Assembly (NCBI RefSeq): GCF_025465935.1 | Contig: NZ_JANLNV010000005.1 | Coordinates: forward strand, 40,970-104,969 | Direction of reading: 5' to 3' | Length of the DNA stretch: 64,000 nt | Source of the DNA: Pseudomonas sp. 7P_10.2_Bac1 | Lineage (GTDB): Bacteria > Pseudomonadota > Gammaproteobacteria > Pseudomonadales > Pseudomonadaceae | Shown: positions 17,729-26,796 of the stretch, piece after piece | Numbering within the stretch: position 1 is the first letter of the stretch | Layout of the letters: each line of letters starts with the position of its first letter | The notes under the pieces: model-generated | The model's database searches: none | What the model saw: the letters and a program-made list of their open reading frames with translations, nothing else | Told to the model about the DNA's origin: nothing | Position numbers and translations under genes: made by a program

Positions 17729-17743
17729 GCACCATTTACGTGC
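17729..17743. promoter_or_regulatory. NtrC-binding box upstream of glnK
   Basis: GCACCATTTACGTGC fits the NtrC consensus GCAC-N7-GTGC exactly. Its centre is about 108 bases before the predicted start of transcription from the sigma-54 promoter, the distance typical of NtrC enhancers. A weaker half-matching copy starts 18 bases upstream at 17711. Confidence 0.75.
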
Positions 17744-17818
17744 ACAAAACTATCGGCAATTCCGGCATAACGCCACCAACCAACAATAAGCGACTGTATT
17801 TATTGGATTTTCCAGACA

Positions 17819-17834
17819 TGGCAAGGTTTCTGCT
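17819..17834 (+). promoter_or_regulatory. Sigma-54 promoter of glnK-amtB
   Basis: TGGCAAGGTTTCTGCT has the GG and GC pairs separated by 10 bases, as sigma-54 holoenzyme needs, and differs from the consensus at few positions. It would start a 5' leader of about 195 bases before glnK at 18041. With the upstream NtrC box it explains induction under nitrogen limitation. Confidence 0.8.
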
Positions 17835-17992
17835 TATGTGCTCATGACTCATGTACTGATGCAGTTGCTGTGACGATGGTAGTGCGGCAGGTGATTCAGG
17901 GAGTGTTTGCGTCACCAGCGATTGATGCACGTTGCGTGACCTGAAGAAGGTCAACGAAGCGTTACAAAGCCAGACACTGCGCTTAGACTTGA

Positions 17993-18379
<387 letters not shown>

Positions 18380-18412
18380 GCCGCCAAACCCAACGCCCCA
18401 GGAGAAAACACT

Positions 18413-19750
18413 ATGACTCTGCGTAAAATCGCAGGGCTCGGAGCCCTGTTGTCCGCCGTAATGCCTGGCCTGGCCATGGCGGCAGACGAAGTGGCTGCTC
18501 CAGTCCTCAACTCTGGCGATACCGCCTGGATGCTGACTGCAACGGCATTGGTCCTGTTTATGACCATTCCCGGCCTGGCGCTGTTTTACGGCGGCATGGT
18601 TCGCTCCAAAAACCTTCTTTCCGTGATGATGCAGTGCTTCGCCATTACCGGTCTGATCAGCATTCTGTGGGTCATTTATGGCTACAGCATCGCGTTCGAC
18701 ACCACGGGCATGGAACTGGGCGTCACCAACTTCAACTCGTTCATAGGCGGTTTCGGCAAAGTGTTCCTGGCCGGCATCACCCCGGCCAGCATCACAGGTC
18801 CGGCGGCGTTGTTCCCGGAAGCGGTGTTCGTGACCTTCCAAATGACCTTCGCGATCATCACGCCAGCCCTGATCGTCGGTGCGTTCGCAGAGCGCATGAA
18901 GTTCTCGGCCATGCTGATCTTCATGGGCGTGTGGTTCACTCTGGTCTATGCACCTATCGCCCACATGGTGTGGGGCGGCCCGGGCAGCTTGCTGGGTGAC
19001 TGGGGCGTACTGGACTTCGCAGGCGGCACCGTGGTGCACATCAACGCCGGTATTGCTGGCTTGGTTGCGTGCATCGTGCTCGGCAAGCGTAAAGGCTACC
19101 CGACCACCCCAATGGCTCCGCACAACCTGGGTTACACCCTGGTCGGCGCTGCGATGCTGTGGATCGGCTGGTTCGGCTTCAACGCAGGCTCGGCAGCCGC
19201 CGCCAACGGCACTGCCGGCATGGCGATGCTGGTGACCCAGATCGCTACCGCCACGGCTGCGCTGGGCTGGATGTTTGCCGAGTGGATCACCCACGGCAAA
19301 CCAAGCGCACTGGGTATCGCCTCGGGTGTGGTGGCCGGTCTGGTTGCAATCACCCCGGCGGCAGGCACCGTGGGCCCGATGGGTTCGATCGTGATCGGCT
19401 TGGCGGCAGGCGTGATCTGCTTCTTCTGCGCCACCAGCCTCAAGCGCAAGCTGGGCTATGACGATTCGCTGGATGCCTTCGGCGTGCACGGTATCGGCGG
19501 TATCGTCGGCGCCATCCTCACCGGTGTGTTTGCAGCGCCAGCACTGGGTGGCTTCGGCACCGTGACTGACATCGGCACACAAGTGTGGATCCAGTTCAAA
19601 GGCGTCGCCTTCACCGTGATCTACACCGCAGTGGTGACTTACGTCATCCTCAAGGTGCTGGACGCCGTGATGGGCCTGCGTGTGACCGAAGAGGAAGAAT
19701 CTGTCGGCCTCGATCTCGCACAGCACAACGAACGTGGTTACAACCTGTAA
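18413..19750 (+). CDS. amtB: Ammonium transporter AmtB
   Basis: The 445-residue protein begins with a signal peptide (cut near LAMAAD) and has eleven membrane helices, as in AmtB trimers. Conserved pieces include the pore-entry FYGGMVRSKN, the twin-histidine region with FAGGTVVHINAG, and DAFGVHGIGGIVGAILTG. It conducts ammonium across the inner membrane and is gated by GlnK from the preceding gene. AGGAGAA lies just before the ATG. An intrinsic terminator follows within 10 bases of the stop. Confidence 0.97.
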   Translation: MTLRKIAGLGALLSAVMPGLAMAADEVAAPVLNSGDTAWMLTATALVLFMTIPGLALFYGGMVRSKNLLSVMMQCFAITGLISILWVIYGYSIAFDTTGMELGVTNFNSFIGGFGKVFLAGITPASITGPAALFPEAVFVTFQMTFAIITPALIVGAFAERMKFSAMLIFMGVWFTLVYAPIAHMVWGGPGSLLGDWGVLDFAGGTVVHINAGIAGLVACIVLGKRKGYPTTPMAPHNLGYTLVGAAMLWIGWFGFNAGSAAAANGTAGMAMLVTQIATATAALGWMFAEWITHGKPSALGIASGVVAGLVAITPAAGTVGPMGSIVIGLAAGVICFFCATSLKRKLGYDDSLDAFGVHGIGGIVGAILTGVFAAPALGGFGTVTDIGTQVWIQFKGVAFTVIYTAVVTYVILKVLDAVMGLRVTEEEESVGLDLAQHNERGYNL

Positions 19751-19760
19751 GTAACCTGCT

Positions 19761-19792
19761 AAAAAAATACCCGGCTTGCCGGGTATTTTTTT
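19761..19792 (+). terminator. Intrinsic terminator of glnK-amtB
   Basis: The stem TACCCGG/CCGGGTA with a 4-base loop is flanked by A-run and a T7 tract, so it can work in both directions. It starts 10 bases after the amtB stop. Confidence 0.92.
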
Positions 19793-19945
19793 ACCTCAAA
19801 TCTGGCGCTATTCGCAGCGATGAAATGATTTTTCTGTCCACTTTAGGCCCAGATCAGTTCTACGCTTATTTGTAGGATGAAGGCTTACGCAATAACTCGA
19901 CTATTAGCTGCTTTGCTTTTTTATTCAGCACGCTAGAATGCGCGC

Positions 19946-20136
19946 CAAGGGGCGAAAAACAGACCCCTGGCAGGACGGAGGCGAGGATAGACACCCGACG
20001 CTTTCAAGGCTCGCAGCCCGGGCTGCAGGCAACGTGTTTACCTGAACGAGCAGCGCGATATCGCGAAGCTCGATGAGTTCTCGTCACCTAAATGGATGAA
20101 GAGACTTGAGCCTCGGTTTGCCCAAGGCTATTTTTT
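19946..20136 (+). ncRNA. Candidate small RNA between amtB and sutA
   Basis: A stretch of about 190 bases without a credible ORF has its own punctuation. TAGAAT at 19934 is a -10 box with a T-rich TTGCTT/TTTGCT about 15-16 bases upstream, and the end is an AGCCT...AGGCT hairpin followed by T6 at 20131-20136. Inside are a GGGG/CCCC hairpin near 19949-19967, a self-complementary GCAGCCCGGGCTGC (20013-20026) and GCGATATCGC. It could be an independent trans-acting RNA or a leader that attenuates sutA. I cannot match it to a named Pseudomonas RNA from memory, and it does not look like 6S RNA, tmRNA or RNase P RNA. Boundaries are predicted only. Confidence 0.6.
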
Positions 20137-20208
20137 CACCAGAGGCGATCAACACTTGGCGCAGCTGGTCTATAACTAATCTGCTTTACGCAAGTCATGG
20201 GGTAGAAC

Positions 20209-20535
20209 ATGAGCGACGATGATCTGGAAAATGATGACCTCGAAGTAGGTGACGAAGACGAAACCGAGGAAGGCTTGGACACAACTGCCGAGGACGTTGC
20301 AGACGACGACGCTGGCGAAGATGTGCCGGCTCCTGCGGCCAAGGGTAAATCCAAGGCGGCGGTGTCGGTTGATGACCTGCCAAGCATTGAAGTCAAAAAC
20401 AAGGAGCGTGACGCTCTGGCCCGTGCCATGGAAGAGTTCCTGGCGCGCGGCGGCAAGGTACAGGAAGTCGAGGCGAACGTGGTGGCAGACCCACCCAAAA
20501 AGCCTGACAACAAGTACGGCAGCCGCCCTATCTAA
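20209..20535 (+). CDS. sutA: RNA polymerase-associated factor SutA
   Basis: The 108-residue protein has an acidic, probably disordered N-terminus (1-45, rich in Asp/Glu), a central helix around NKERDALARAMEEFLARGG, and a basic tail ending KYGSRPI. This is the layout of Pseudomonas SutA, a slow-growth factor that binds RNA polymerase beta near the protrusion and aids rRNA and housekeeping transcription in starved cells. Position next to amtB agrees with what I recall of P. aeruginosa. A strong terminator follows. The upstream candidate RNA may influence its expression. Confidence 0.85.
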   Translation: MSDDDLENDDLEVGDEDETEEGLDTTAEDVADDDAGEDVPAPAAKGKSKAAVSVDDLPSIEVKNKERDALARAMEEFLARGGKVQEVEANVVADPPKKPDNKYGSRPI

Positions 20536-20556
20536 GGCCTGCTCCATCGCTTGAAG

Positions 20557-20586
20557 AAAAAACCCGCCGTCGCTGCGGGTTTTTTT
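20557..20586 (+). terminator. Intrinsic terminator of sutA
   Basis: Stem ACCCGC/GCGGGT with a 7-base loop, preceded by six A and followed by T7, 22 bases after the sutA stop. Confidence 0.92.
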
Positions 20587-20789
20587 GTGGGTCAGCCATT
20601 AGCGCCGAACAAGACCCGTAGGCGCAGCCCCGTCTTCGACACCGCGCTGTCGCGCAGCAAACAGACCACCGATCATTGGCAGCACCCCCAATGGGTTAGG
20701 TATCTACACAGTTTTCAGGCGGCTGTTAACGGGGCTTCTTGGATCAAGAGCCGGATCAAGATCAAAAGATCGCGACAGTGGGCGACGTT

Positions 20790-21482
20790 TCAGCTCAGGC
20801 GCTTCAGCACCGCGGGCAGTTCGCTCAGGCAACCCACTTCTGCATCCGGGGCTTTGTCGCCTTCCCAGCGTTTGCCACCAGGGTTGAACCACACTGCCCG
20901 CAGGCCCGCTTGCTGGGCACCGGCAATGTCATCCCCAGGATGATCGCCCACGTGCACGGTCGCCGCAGGGGAAATATCACCCCCGCGGCGCAACGCCTCG
21001 TGAAACAGCCGCGCATCTGGCTTGGCAATGCCAATGTCCTCCGCACACAACACAAATCGAAAGTGATGCCCCAGCCCGATCCGCCGCACGTCAGCGTTGC
21101 CATTGGTGACTACGCCCAAGGCATAGTCATGGGCCAGCGCCACCAGGGTGGGCTCAGCCTGCGGGAACACCTCCAGGGCATGACGCGCCTCAATGAACAC
21201 CTCGAACGCTTCATCGGCCATCGCTTGCGCGCCCGCATAACCGGCGTCACTCAAGGCGTGGAACAACACCCGCCGACGCAGCGCACTGATCCGGTGCTTG
21301 AGCTGCGGTTCATCGCCTAACACACGCTGGCGCAGCGCCTGATAACTGGCGAGATCCAGCGCGCCCAAATCCGGTGCATTCGCCGTCAGCCAGGTATGCA
21401 TGGCCGTCTCGGCACTGGCAATCACCGGCGCGGTATCCCACAAGGTGTCGTCGAGGTCGAAGGTAATCAGCTCAATGGTCAT
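20790..21482 (-). CDS. HAD-superfamily hydrolase
   Basis: The 230-residue protein carries HAD motif [10 protein letters not shown] at residues 9-17, motif II VVTNGN, the motif III Lys in [10 protein letters not shown], and motif [15 protein letters not shown]. The cap lies between motifs I and II (class C1), as in YjjG- and YigB-like phosphatases. E. coli yigB, a flavin mononucleotide phosphatase gene, also sits beside xerC, so a similar role is plausible. Its start overlaps the xerC stop by 4 bases, and the two are co-transcribed. The substrate is not proven by sequence. Confidence 0.9.
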   Translation of the reverse strand: MTIELITFDLDDTLWDTAPVIASAETAMHTWLTANAPDLGALDLASYQALRQRVLGDEPQLKHRISALRRRVLFHALSDAGYAGAQAMADEAFEVFIEARHALEVFPQAEPTLVALAHDYALGVVTNGNADVRRIGLGHHFRFVLCAEDIGIAKPDARLFHEALRRGGDISPAATVHVGDHPGDDIAGAQQAGLRAVWFNPGGKRWEGDKAPDAEVGCLSELPAVLKRLS

Positions 21483-22375
21483 TCACTGCCCTTACTGCGT
21501 TTAGCCCGTGGGTGGGCGCTGTCGTAAACCGATGCCAAGTGCTGGAAATCCAGATGGGTATAGATCTGCGTGGTTTTAATGTCCGCATGCCCCAGCAACT
21601 CTTGCACCGCACGTAAATCCTGAGACGACTCCAGCAAATGGCTGGCGAATGAATGGCGCAGCATGTGCGGGTGCAGGTTCTGCCCCAGCTCGCGCTCGCC
21701 CGCCGCTTTAACCCGCAACTGGATGGCCCGCGGACCGAGGCGACTGCCGCGCTGGCTGACAAACACCGCGTCGTCATGCGGGTTGGCCAGGCCGCGCAAA
21801 GGCAGCCACGCCAGTAACGCTTCCCGGGCTTTTTTACCGACTGGCAGCACGCGCGTCTTGCTGCCTTTACCGAGCACTTCAACCAGGCCGTCAGCCAGGT
21901 CGAGCTGGTCCAGGTTAAGCCCGGTCAGCTCCGAGAGGCGCAGCCCTGAGGAATAAAACAGCTCAAGAATGGCTTGATCACGCAGGGCCAGAAAATCGTC
22001 CTCGACAGCGCCTTCAAGCAATTGCAGTGCGCGGTCTGTGTCGAGGGTTTTGGGCAGGCGGCGCTCACCCTTGGGAGGCGACAGGCCGTTGGCCGGATCG
22101 TGATCGCACAGGCCTTCGCGATTGAGGTACTGATAAAGCCCGCGCACCGCCGACAGCAGGCGCGAAATGCTGCGCGACGACTGGCCTTGCTGGTGCAGAC
22201 GCGAGACCAGTTGGCGCAAGCGCTGGATATCCAGCGCGGACCAATCGGGAATGGATTCTTTGCTACAGAACGCCAGCACCTTGTTCAGGTCGCGGCGATA
22301 GGCTTGCAACGTGTGAGGCGACACTTGGCGCTCACTGCGCAGGTGCGTGCAGTAAGCGTCCAGCTGTCGTTCCAC
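21479..22375 (-). CDS. xerC: Tyrosine recombinase XerC
   Basis: The 298-residue site-specific recombinase resolves chromosome dimers at dif with XerD. A SAM-like N-terminal core-binding domain (1-90) precedes the catalytic domain. Catalytic residues are seen in [12 protein letters not shown] (Arg), [12 protein letters not shown] (His-x-x-Arg), [14 protein letters not shown] (His and the nucleophilic Tyr). Length is normal for the family. It follows the DUF484 gene by 2 bases and overlaps the HAD gene, the usual dapF-DUF484-xerC-HAD order in gammaproteobacteria. Confidence 0.96.
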   Translation of the reverse strand: MERQLDAYCTHLRSERQVSPHTLQAYRRDLNKVLAFCSKESIPDWSALDIQRLRQLVSRLHQQGQSSRSISRLLSAVRGLYQYLNREGLCDHDPANGLSPPKGERRLPKTLDTDRALQLLEGAVEDDFLALRDQAILELFYSSGLRLSELTGLNLDQLDLADGLVEVLGKGSKTRVLPVGKKAREALLAWLPLRGLANPHDDAVFVSQRGSRLGPRAIQLRVKAAGERELGQNLHPHMLRHSFASHLLESSQDLRAVQELLGHADIKTTQIYTHLDFQHLASVYDSAHPRAKRSKGSE

Positions 22376-22377
22376 CT

Positions 22378-23094
22378 CTAGCGGACCGAGCGCAAAGCGC
22401 TGGTGAATCGCGGCAAGACCCGGCCGAGCACTTCGGCGATATGCCCAAGGAACAGCATGCCCACCGAGCTTTTATAGTGCTGCGGGTCACGGCTACCCAC
22501 CGCCAATACGCCATGCAAGCCCAAGTGATTGAGCGCCACCACCGCCGTCGAACCAATTTGCTTGCGCTGATCTTCGCCAAACAGGAAGTCCAACTCATGC
22601 TCACGCAGGCTACCGCTGACCGCTTTACCCTCAGCCAGCAAACCGCCCAAGGCGCGCTGTGCATCGGCGCTGCTCACCCAACGCCCGACGGGCATCGGGT
22701 TGTCACCAAACAGCACCAGGCTGACAAACGGCACCTGGAAATCCTGACGCAGGCTGTCTTCGACAGCCATCACCAGTTCTTCAAGGCTGGTGGCGTCCAT
22801 CAGCGCGAGGTTCAGGCGACGGGTCTTTTCAAACAACCGGTCATTGTCGCGGGCCACATCCATCAATTGCGACAAACGATGGCGCATCTCGATGTTGCGA
22901 CTGCGCAACAGCTCTAACTGGCGTTCTACCAGCGAAATGGTGTCGCCGCGCTGGTGCGGAATGCGCAACGCCAACAGCAACTCATCGCGCTGACTGAAGA
23001 AGTCCGGGTGACGCTCCAGGTACGCCGCAACCGTCGCGGCCTCCTGGGCGTCAGCAGGCAGTTCAAGGTCGGAAGGCTGTGGCTGGTCGGTCAT
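22378..23094 (-). CDS. DUF484 family protein
   Basis: The 238-residue protein has the DUF484 pattern. An N-terminal segment [19 protein letters not shown] is followed by [18 protein letters not shown] (coiled coil) and a GAF-like domain of about 140 residues. The family is always found between dapF and xerC, but its role is unknown. The GAF-like fold suggests a ligand or regulator site. The ATG at 23094 is preferred to one at 23136 that would overlap dapF. No strong ribosome site precedes it, which suggests coupling to dapF translation. Confidence 0.88.
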   Translation of the reverse strand: MTDQPQPSDLELPADAQEAATVAAYLERHPDFFSQRDELLLALRIPHQRGDTISLVERQLELLRSRNIEMRHRLSQLMDVARDNDRLFEKTRRLNLALMDATSLEELVMAVEDSLRQDFQVPFVSLVLFGDNPMPVGRWVSSADAQRALGGLLAEGKAVSGSLREHELDFLFGEDQRKQIGSTAVVALNHLGLHGVLAVGSRDPQHYKSSVGMLFLGHIAEVLGRVLPRFTSALRSVR

Positions 23095-23107
23095 CAGGTG
23101 CGCTCGC

Positions 23108-23938
23108 TCATAAACGGACTTGTCCTTCGTAAACACGCATCGCCGGGCCGGTCATGATCACAGAATGGCCGGGGCCTTCCCACTCAATGGACAAACGACC
23201 ACCGGGCAAATCAAGGGTCACCGGTGAGTCCATCCAGCCCTGGCTGATCGCTGCCACAGCTGCTGCGCAAGCGCCGGTACCGCAGGCCTGGGTTTCCCCG
23301 GCACCACGCTCCCACACCCGCAGTTGCCCGCGTTGACGATCAATCACATGCAAAAAGCCGACATTGACCCGCGCCGGAAAACGCGGGTGATGCTCAATTT
23401 TTGGCCCGAGCTCGTGCACCGGCGCGGCGTTGATGTCGTCAACACGCAACACTGCATGCGGGTTGCCCATCGACACGGCGGCCAACTGAACCGGCTGCCC
23501 TTCGACATCCACTGCGTAGCTCAACGCCTGCGCGTCGGCCACAAACGGGATCTCTTGCGGGACCAGACGCGGCGGGCCCATATCGACGCTGATTTGCCCG
23601 TCGTTGCGCACGTTTAGCTCAATGATGCCGCTTTTGGTTTCGACCTTGATCTGACGCTTGGTGGTCAAACGCTTGTCGAGCACGAAGCGGGCAAAACAGC
23701 GGGCACCGTTGCCGCACTGTTCAACTTCGGAACCGTCGGAGTTGAAGATCCGGTAACGGAAATCCACCTCCGGGTTGCTCGGCGCTTCAACGATCAATAA
23801 TTGATCAAAGCCAACACCCGTGTGCCGATCACCCCACTGCTTGGCGTGCTTGGGCAGGATGTGCGCGTGCTGGCTGACCAGGTCGAGAACCATGAAGTCA
23901 TTACCCAGGCCGTGCATTTTGGTAAAACGCAGCAACAT
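23108..23938 (-). CDS. dapF: Diaminopimelate epimerase
   Basis: The 276-residue enzyme converts LL- to meso-diaminopimelate for lysine and peptidoglycan. The two active-site cysteines are in [11 protein letters not shown] (about residue 75) and in ACGTGACAA (about 219). The N-terminus [19 protein letters not shown] is characteristic, which fixes the start at 23938, 4 bases after the lysA stop. It belongs to the lptM-lysA-dapF-DUF484-xerC-HAD run. Confidence 0.97.
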   Translation of the reverse strand: MLLRFTKMHGLGNDFMVLDLVSQHAHILPKHAKQWGDRHTGVGFDQLLIVEAPSNPEVDFRYRIFNSDGSEVEQCGNGARCFARFVLDKRLTTKRQIKVETKSGIIELNVRNDGQISVDMGPPRLVPQEIPFVADAQALSYAVDVEGQPVQLAAVSMGNPHAVLRVDDINAAPVHELGPKIEHHPRFPARVNVGFLHVIDRQRGQLRVWERGAGETQACGTGACAAAVAAISQGWMDSPVTLDLPGGRLSIEWEGPGHSVIMTGPAMRVYEGQVRL

Positions 23939-23942
23939 GGGC

Positions 23943-25190
23943 TCACTCCGGCAGAAGGCTTTCGCCGGCGTACAACTCGGCAACGGTCTCGCGACGGCGT
24001 ACTTCAAACGCTTGGTCACCATCCACCAGAATTTCGGCTGCACGGCCACGAGTGTTGTAGTTCGAGCTCATGACAAACCCGTAGGCACCCGCCGAATGCA
24101 CGGCCAGCAGATCGCCTTCGGCCAGTGCCAGTTGGCGGTCCTTGGCCAGGAAGTCGCCGGTTTCGCAGATCGGGCCCACGATGTCGTAAGCGCGGGTTTC
24201 GGTGTCACGCGGGCGAACCGCGGTCACGTCCATCCAGGCCTGATACAACGCCGGGCGAATCAGATCGTTCATGGCCGCGTCGACAATCGCGAAGTCTTTG
24301 TGCTCGGTGTGCTTGAGGTACTCGACCTGAGTCAGCAGCACGCCCGCATTGGCCACAATGAAGCGGCCCGGCTCAAACACCAGCGCCAGGTCACGGCCTT
24401 CGATGCGCGAACGCACGGCCTTGATGTAGTCAGCAGCCAAAGGCGGCTCTTCATCGCGATAACGCACACCCAAGCCACCGCCGAGGTCGATGTGGCGCAG
24501 GTAAATGCCGCAATCGCCCAGACGGTCAACCAACCCCAGCAGGCGATCAAGTGCATCGATAAACGGCTCGAGGGTGGTCAGTTGCGAACCGATGTGGCAG
24601 TCGACACCGACCACTTCCAGGTTCGGCAACTGCGCGGCACGGATGTACACATCTTCGGCGTCCGCGATGGCGATGCCGAACTTGTTTTCCTTGAGGCCGG
24701 TGGAAATGTACGGGTGCGTACCCGCGTCTACGTCCGGGTTGACGCGCAGCGAGATGGGCGCGCGAACGCCCAGTTCGGCAGCCACTACTTGCAGGCGCTC
24801 CAGCTCGTCAGTGGACTCGACGTTGAAGCAGTGAACGCCCACTTCCAGCGCACGACGCATGTCGTCGCGGGTCTTGCCGACGCCCGAAAACACGATTTTG
24901 TCTGCCGAGCCGCCAGCGGCCAGCACACGCTCCAGCTCACCGCGCGACACGATGTCAAAACCAGCGCCCAGACGCGCCAGGACATTGAGTACACCCAAGT
25001 TGGAGTTGGCCTTGACGGCAAAGCACACCAGATGCGGCATGCCGTTCAGGGCATGGGCGTAGGCGTTGTATTGCGCCTCGATGTGCGCGCGGGAATAGAC
25101 GTAGGTCGGCGTACCGAAGCGCTCGGCAATCGCCGTCAGCGCAACACCTTCGGCAAACAGCTCGCCGTCCCGGTAATTAAAAGCGTCCAT
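23943..25190 (-). CDS. lysA: Diaminopimelate decarboxylase
   Basis: The 415-residue fold-type III PLP enzyme makes the last step of lysine synthesis. The PLP lysine is in CFAVKANSN (residue 59-60 region), the PLP-phosphate region is in [11 protein letters not shown], and the dimer active-site Cys is in [11 protein letters not shown]. Length is usual. It lies directly after lptM (9 bases) and before dapF, an arrangement widespread in Pseudomonas. Confidence 0.97.
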   Translation of the reverse strand: MDAFNYRDGELFAEGVALTAIAERFGTPTYVYSRAHIEAQYNAYAHALNGMPHLVCFAVKANSNLGVLNVLARLGAGFDIVSRGELERVLAAGGSADKIVFSGVGKTRDDMRRALEVGVHCFNVESTDELERLQVVAAELGVRAPISLRVNPDVDAGTHPYISTGLKENKFGIAIADAEDVYIRAAQLPNLEVVGVDCHIGSQLTTLEPFIDALDRLLGLVDRLGDCGIYLRHIDLGGGLGVRYRDEEPPLAADYIKAVRSRIEGRDLALVFEPGRFIVANAGVLLTQVEYLKHTEHKDFAIVDAAMNDLIRPALYQAWMDVTAVRPRDTETRAYDIVGPICETGDFLAKDRQLALAEGDLLAVHSAGAYGFVMSSNYNTRGRAAEILVDGDQAFEVRRRETVAELYAGESLLPE

Positions 25191-25199
25191 GGTGTTCCC

Positions 25200-25355
25200 T
25201 TATTGATGCTTGTGCGCTTGTGATTGCGACGACTTGGCTTGGTCATCCGGGTTTTTGCTGTCATCGGGCAGATACAGCGGTCCTTTTTGACCACAGGCAG
25301 AAACAAGGCAAGCAACCGCGACAAGCGCAGCAAACGAAGAGATCAGGCGCTTCAT
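25200..25355 (-). CDS. lptM: LPS translocon maturation chaperone LptM (YifL/LppL-like small lipoprotein)
   Basis: This 51-residue lipoprotein has signal peptide [17 protein letters not shown], lipobox VSAC, and the conserved mature start [10 protein letters not shown], which defines the LptM family. LptM assists oxidative maturation of the LptD-LptE outer-membrane translocon. The tail is short and polar (His/Gln/Lys-rich). AAGGAT stands before the ATG at 25355. The position before lysA matches lppL of P. aeruginosa. Confidence 0.92.
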   Translation of the reverse strand: MKRLISSFAALVAVACLVSACGQKGPLYLPDDSKNPDDQAKSSQSQAHKHQ

Positions 25356-25560
25356 GGCGAAATCCTTTGAAAAGCATTAATTGCGACCGAGTATACCGAC
25401 CACCCACCAGCTTGCCTATGTAGCAGACGGCTCGCGCACGGGGCGCCTGTCCGGATAATCAGGTGTGGCATGGCGACGGGGTGTCTTAAGGTTTGCAATC
25501 GGTCTGGAGCGCCCGTATCTTGCGAGCTCCGAGCATGACTAGACACTACGAGGTTCCACC

Positions 25561-25893
25561 ATGAGTTTGACTGAAGCCCGTTTTCACGATCTGGTCGATG
25601 CAACCCAGGAAAACCTGGAAGACGTTTTCGACGACAGTGAACTGGATGTTGATATTGAGAACTCGGCCGGCGTTTTAACGGTCAAGTTTGAAAATGGCAC
25701 CCAACTGATTTTCAGCCGACAAGAGCCGCTTCGCCAGCTCTGGCTCGCCGCTCGCAGCGGTGGTTTCCATTTCGAATACGATGAAGATAACTCGCGCTGG
25801 GTACACGACAGTACCGATGAGCTACTGAGTGAAATGGTGGCTCGCCTGACACTGGAACAAGCAGGCGCCGAGCTGGAATTTGAAGAGATCTGA
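25561..25893 (+). CDS. cyaY: Frataxin-like iron-sulfur donor CyaY
   Basis: The 110-residue protein shows the frataxin fold: an acidic first helix (LVDATQENLEDVFDDSELDVD), then strands and the signature RQEPLRQLWLAARSGGFHF. It binds iron through the acidic ridge and tunes IscS-dependent Fe-S assembly. It is divergent from lptM-lysA, with about 205 bases between. A DUF1289 gene follows after 2 bases. Confidence 0.95.
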   Translation: MSLTEARFHDLVDATQENLEDVFDDSELDVDIENSAGVLTVKFENGTQLIFSRQEPLRQLWLAARSGGFHFEYDEDNSRWVHDSTDELLSEMVARLTLEQAGAELEFEEI

Positions 25894-25895
25894 TT

Positions 25896-26102
25896 GTGAC
25901 TGCGCCTGCTAAACCCGCAAAACCGCTCTACAGCAACGTCAGTCCGGCAGTGCCGTCGCCGTGCATCAGTACCTGCCGGCTGGATGAACACAAAGTGTGT
26001 CTAGGCTGTTTTCGCCACGTCGAAGATATTCGCGAGTGGCGTTCGGCCGATGACCAGCGGCGCCGCGAGATTTGCGAACAGGCCCGCCAACGCCGGGGCT
26101 GA
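25896..26102 (+). CDS. DUF1289 family small cysteine-rich protein
   Basis: The 68-residue protein starts at GTG 25896, 2 bases past cyaY. It has the DUF1289 motif PSPCISTCRLDE followed by CLGCFRHVEDIREW, four cysteines likely to bind zinc or an Fe-S cluster. The function of the family is unknown. Coupling to cyaY, an iron-sulfur gene, makes a metal-centre role attractive but unproven. Confidence 0.85.
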   Translation: MTAPAKPAKPLYSNVSPAVPSPCISTCRLDEHKVCLGCFRHVEDIREWRSADDQRRREICEQARQRRG

Positions 26103-26110
26103 TCGACTGT

Positions 26111-26191
26111 TGTAGGAGCAGCCGGTCGACGCTCGATTGCCTCGCGATCTTTCAAAAGGTCAAAAGATCGCGAGGCAAGCTCGCTCCTACA
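26111..26191. repeat. Extragenic inverted repeat (GATCTTTT family), interrupted left arm
   Basis: TGTAGGAGC...TTGCCTCGCGATCTTT on the left pairs with AAAAGATCGCGAGGCAAGCTCGCTCCTACA-type sequence on the right. The left arm carries about 10 extra bases near 26121-26131. It follows the DUF1289 stop by 8 bases. Confidence 0.8.
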
Positions 26192-26257
26192 GGCAACCTT
26201 GTGTATTTATTTTGCTGTGGTAGTGTCCAAGTTCGCCTCGTCACCACGAGGCTGGTC

Positions 26258-26286
26258 AAAACCCCGCCATGTCCTGGCGGGGTTTT
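26258..26286 (+). terminator. Intrinsic terminator of cyaY-DUF1289
   Basis: Arms AAAACCCCGCC and GGCGGGGTTTT around an 8-base loop, directly upstream of rnk. A smaller hairpin CCTCG/CGAGG stands just before it at 26236-26251. Confidence 0.85.
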
Positions 26287-26322
26287 GCTTTTCCGTGCAG
26301 AAAAAAAGGAGTCTGCCAGGTC

Positions 26323-26736
26323 ATGAGTAATACACCCGCCATCACCCTCACACGCCTGGACGTACAACGTCTGGAGAAGCTGATCGACAGTCTGGATGAC
26401 ACGTTGCCCGGTGTGATTGCCTTGCAGGACGAGCTTGATCGCGCCGAACTTATTGTCGGCCACGAAGAAGTGCCAGCAGGCGTTGTGACCATGAATTCAC
26501 GCGTACATTGCCGCGAAGAAAGCAGCGGCAAGGACTACCACCTGACGTTGGTCTACCCGAAAGAGGCCAACGCAGACGAAGGTAAAATCTCGATTCTGGC
26601 GCCTGTCGGCAGCGCCTTGCTGGGCTTGAGTGCCGGTCAACACATCGACTGGCCAGCACCGGGCGGCAAAACCCTCAAGCTCAAATTGCTCGAAGTTGAA
26701 TACCAGCCAGAAGCAGCAGGCCACTTCGACCTGTAA
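26323..26736 (+). CDS. rnk: Nucleoside diphosphate kinase regulator Rnk
   Basis: The 137-residue protein has an N-terminal coiled coil (LTRLDVQRLEKLIDSLDD) and a C-terminal GreA/GreB-like FKBP domain (VTMNSRVHCREESSGKDYHL, then ISILAPVGSALLGLSAGQHI), the Rnk architecture. Rnk binds RNA polymerase in the secondary-channel region and was found as a regulator of nucleoside diphosphate kinase and alginate in Pseudomonas. It lies convergent with the truncated cyaA, 60 bases away. Confidence 0.93.
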   Translation: MSNTPAITLTRLDVQRLEKLIDSLDDTLPGVIALQDELDRAELIVGHEEVPAGVVTMNSRVHCREESSGKDYHLTLVYPKEANADEGKISILAPVGSALLGLSAGQHIDWPAPGGKTLKLKLLEVEYQPEAAGHFDL

Positions 26737-26796
26737 GCGCCCCCGACACCCCAGGATTCGCGGTAGCGCTCGGTTGTGCAGCGCTACCCCAACGCC

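Noticed and set aside
19946..20136. The candidate RNA as 6S RNA, tmRNA or RNase P RNA.
   Set aside because: There is no long central-bubble duplex between its ends, no tRNA-like Ala ends and no RNase P core sequences.
20753..20775. A short GATCAAAAGATCGCGA sequence before the HAD gene.
   Set aside because: Only one arm of the extragenic repeat is present, so it is treated as a remnant and not listed as a full repeat.
23939..24049. N-terminal extension of dapF.
   Set aside because: The conserved start [15 protein letters not shown] is at 23938. The extension lies over the end of lysA and has no homology.
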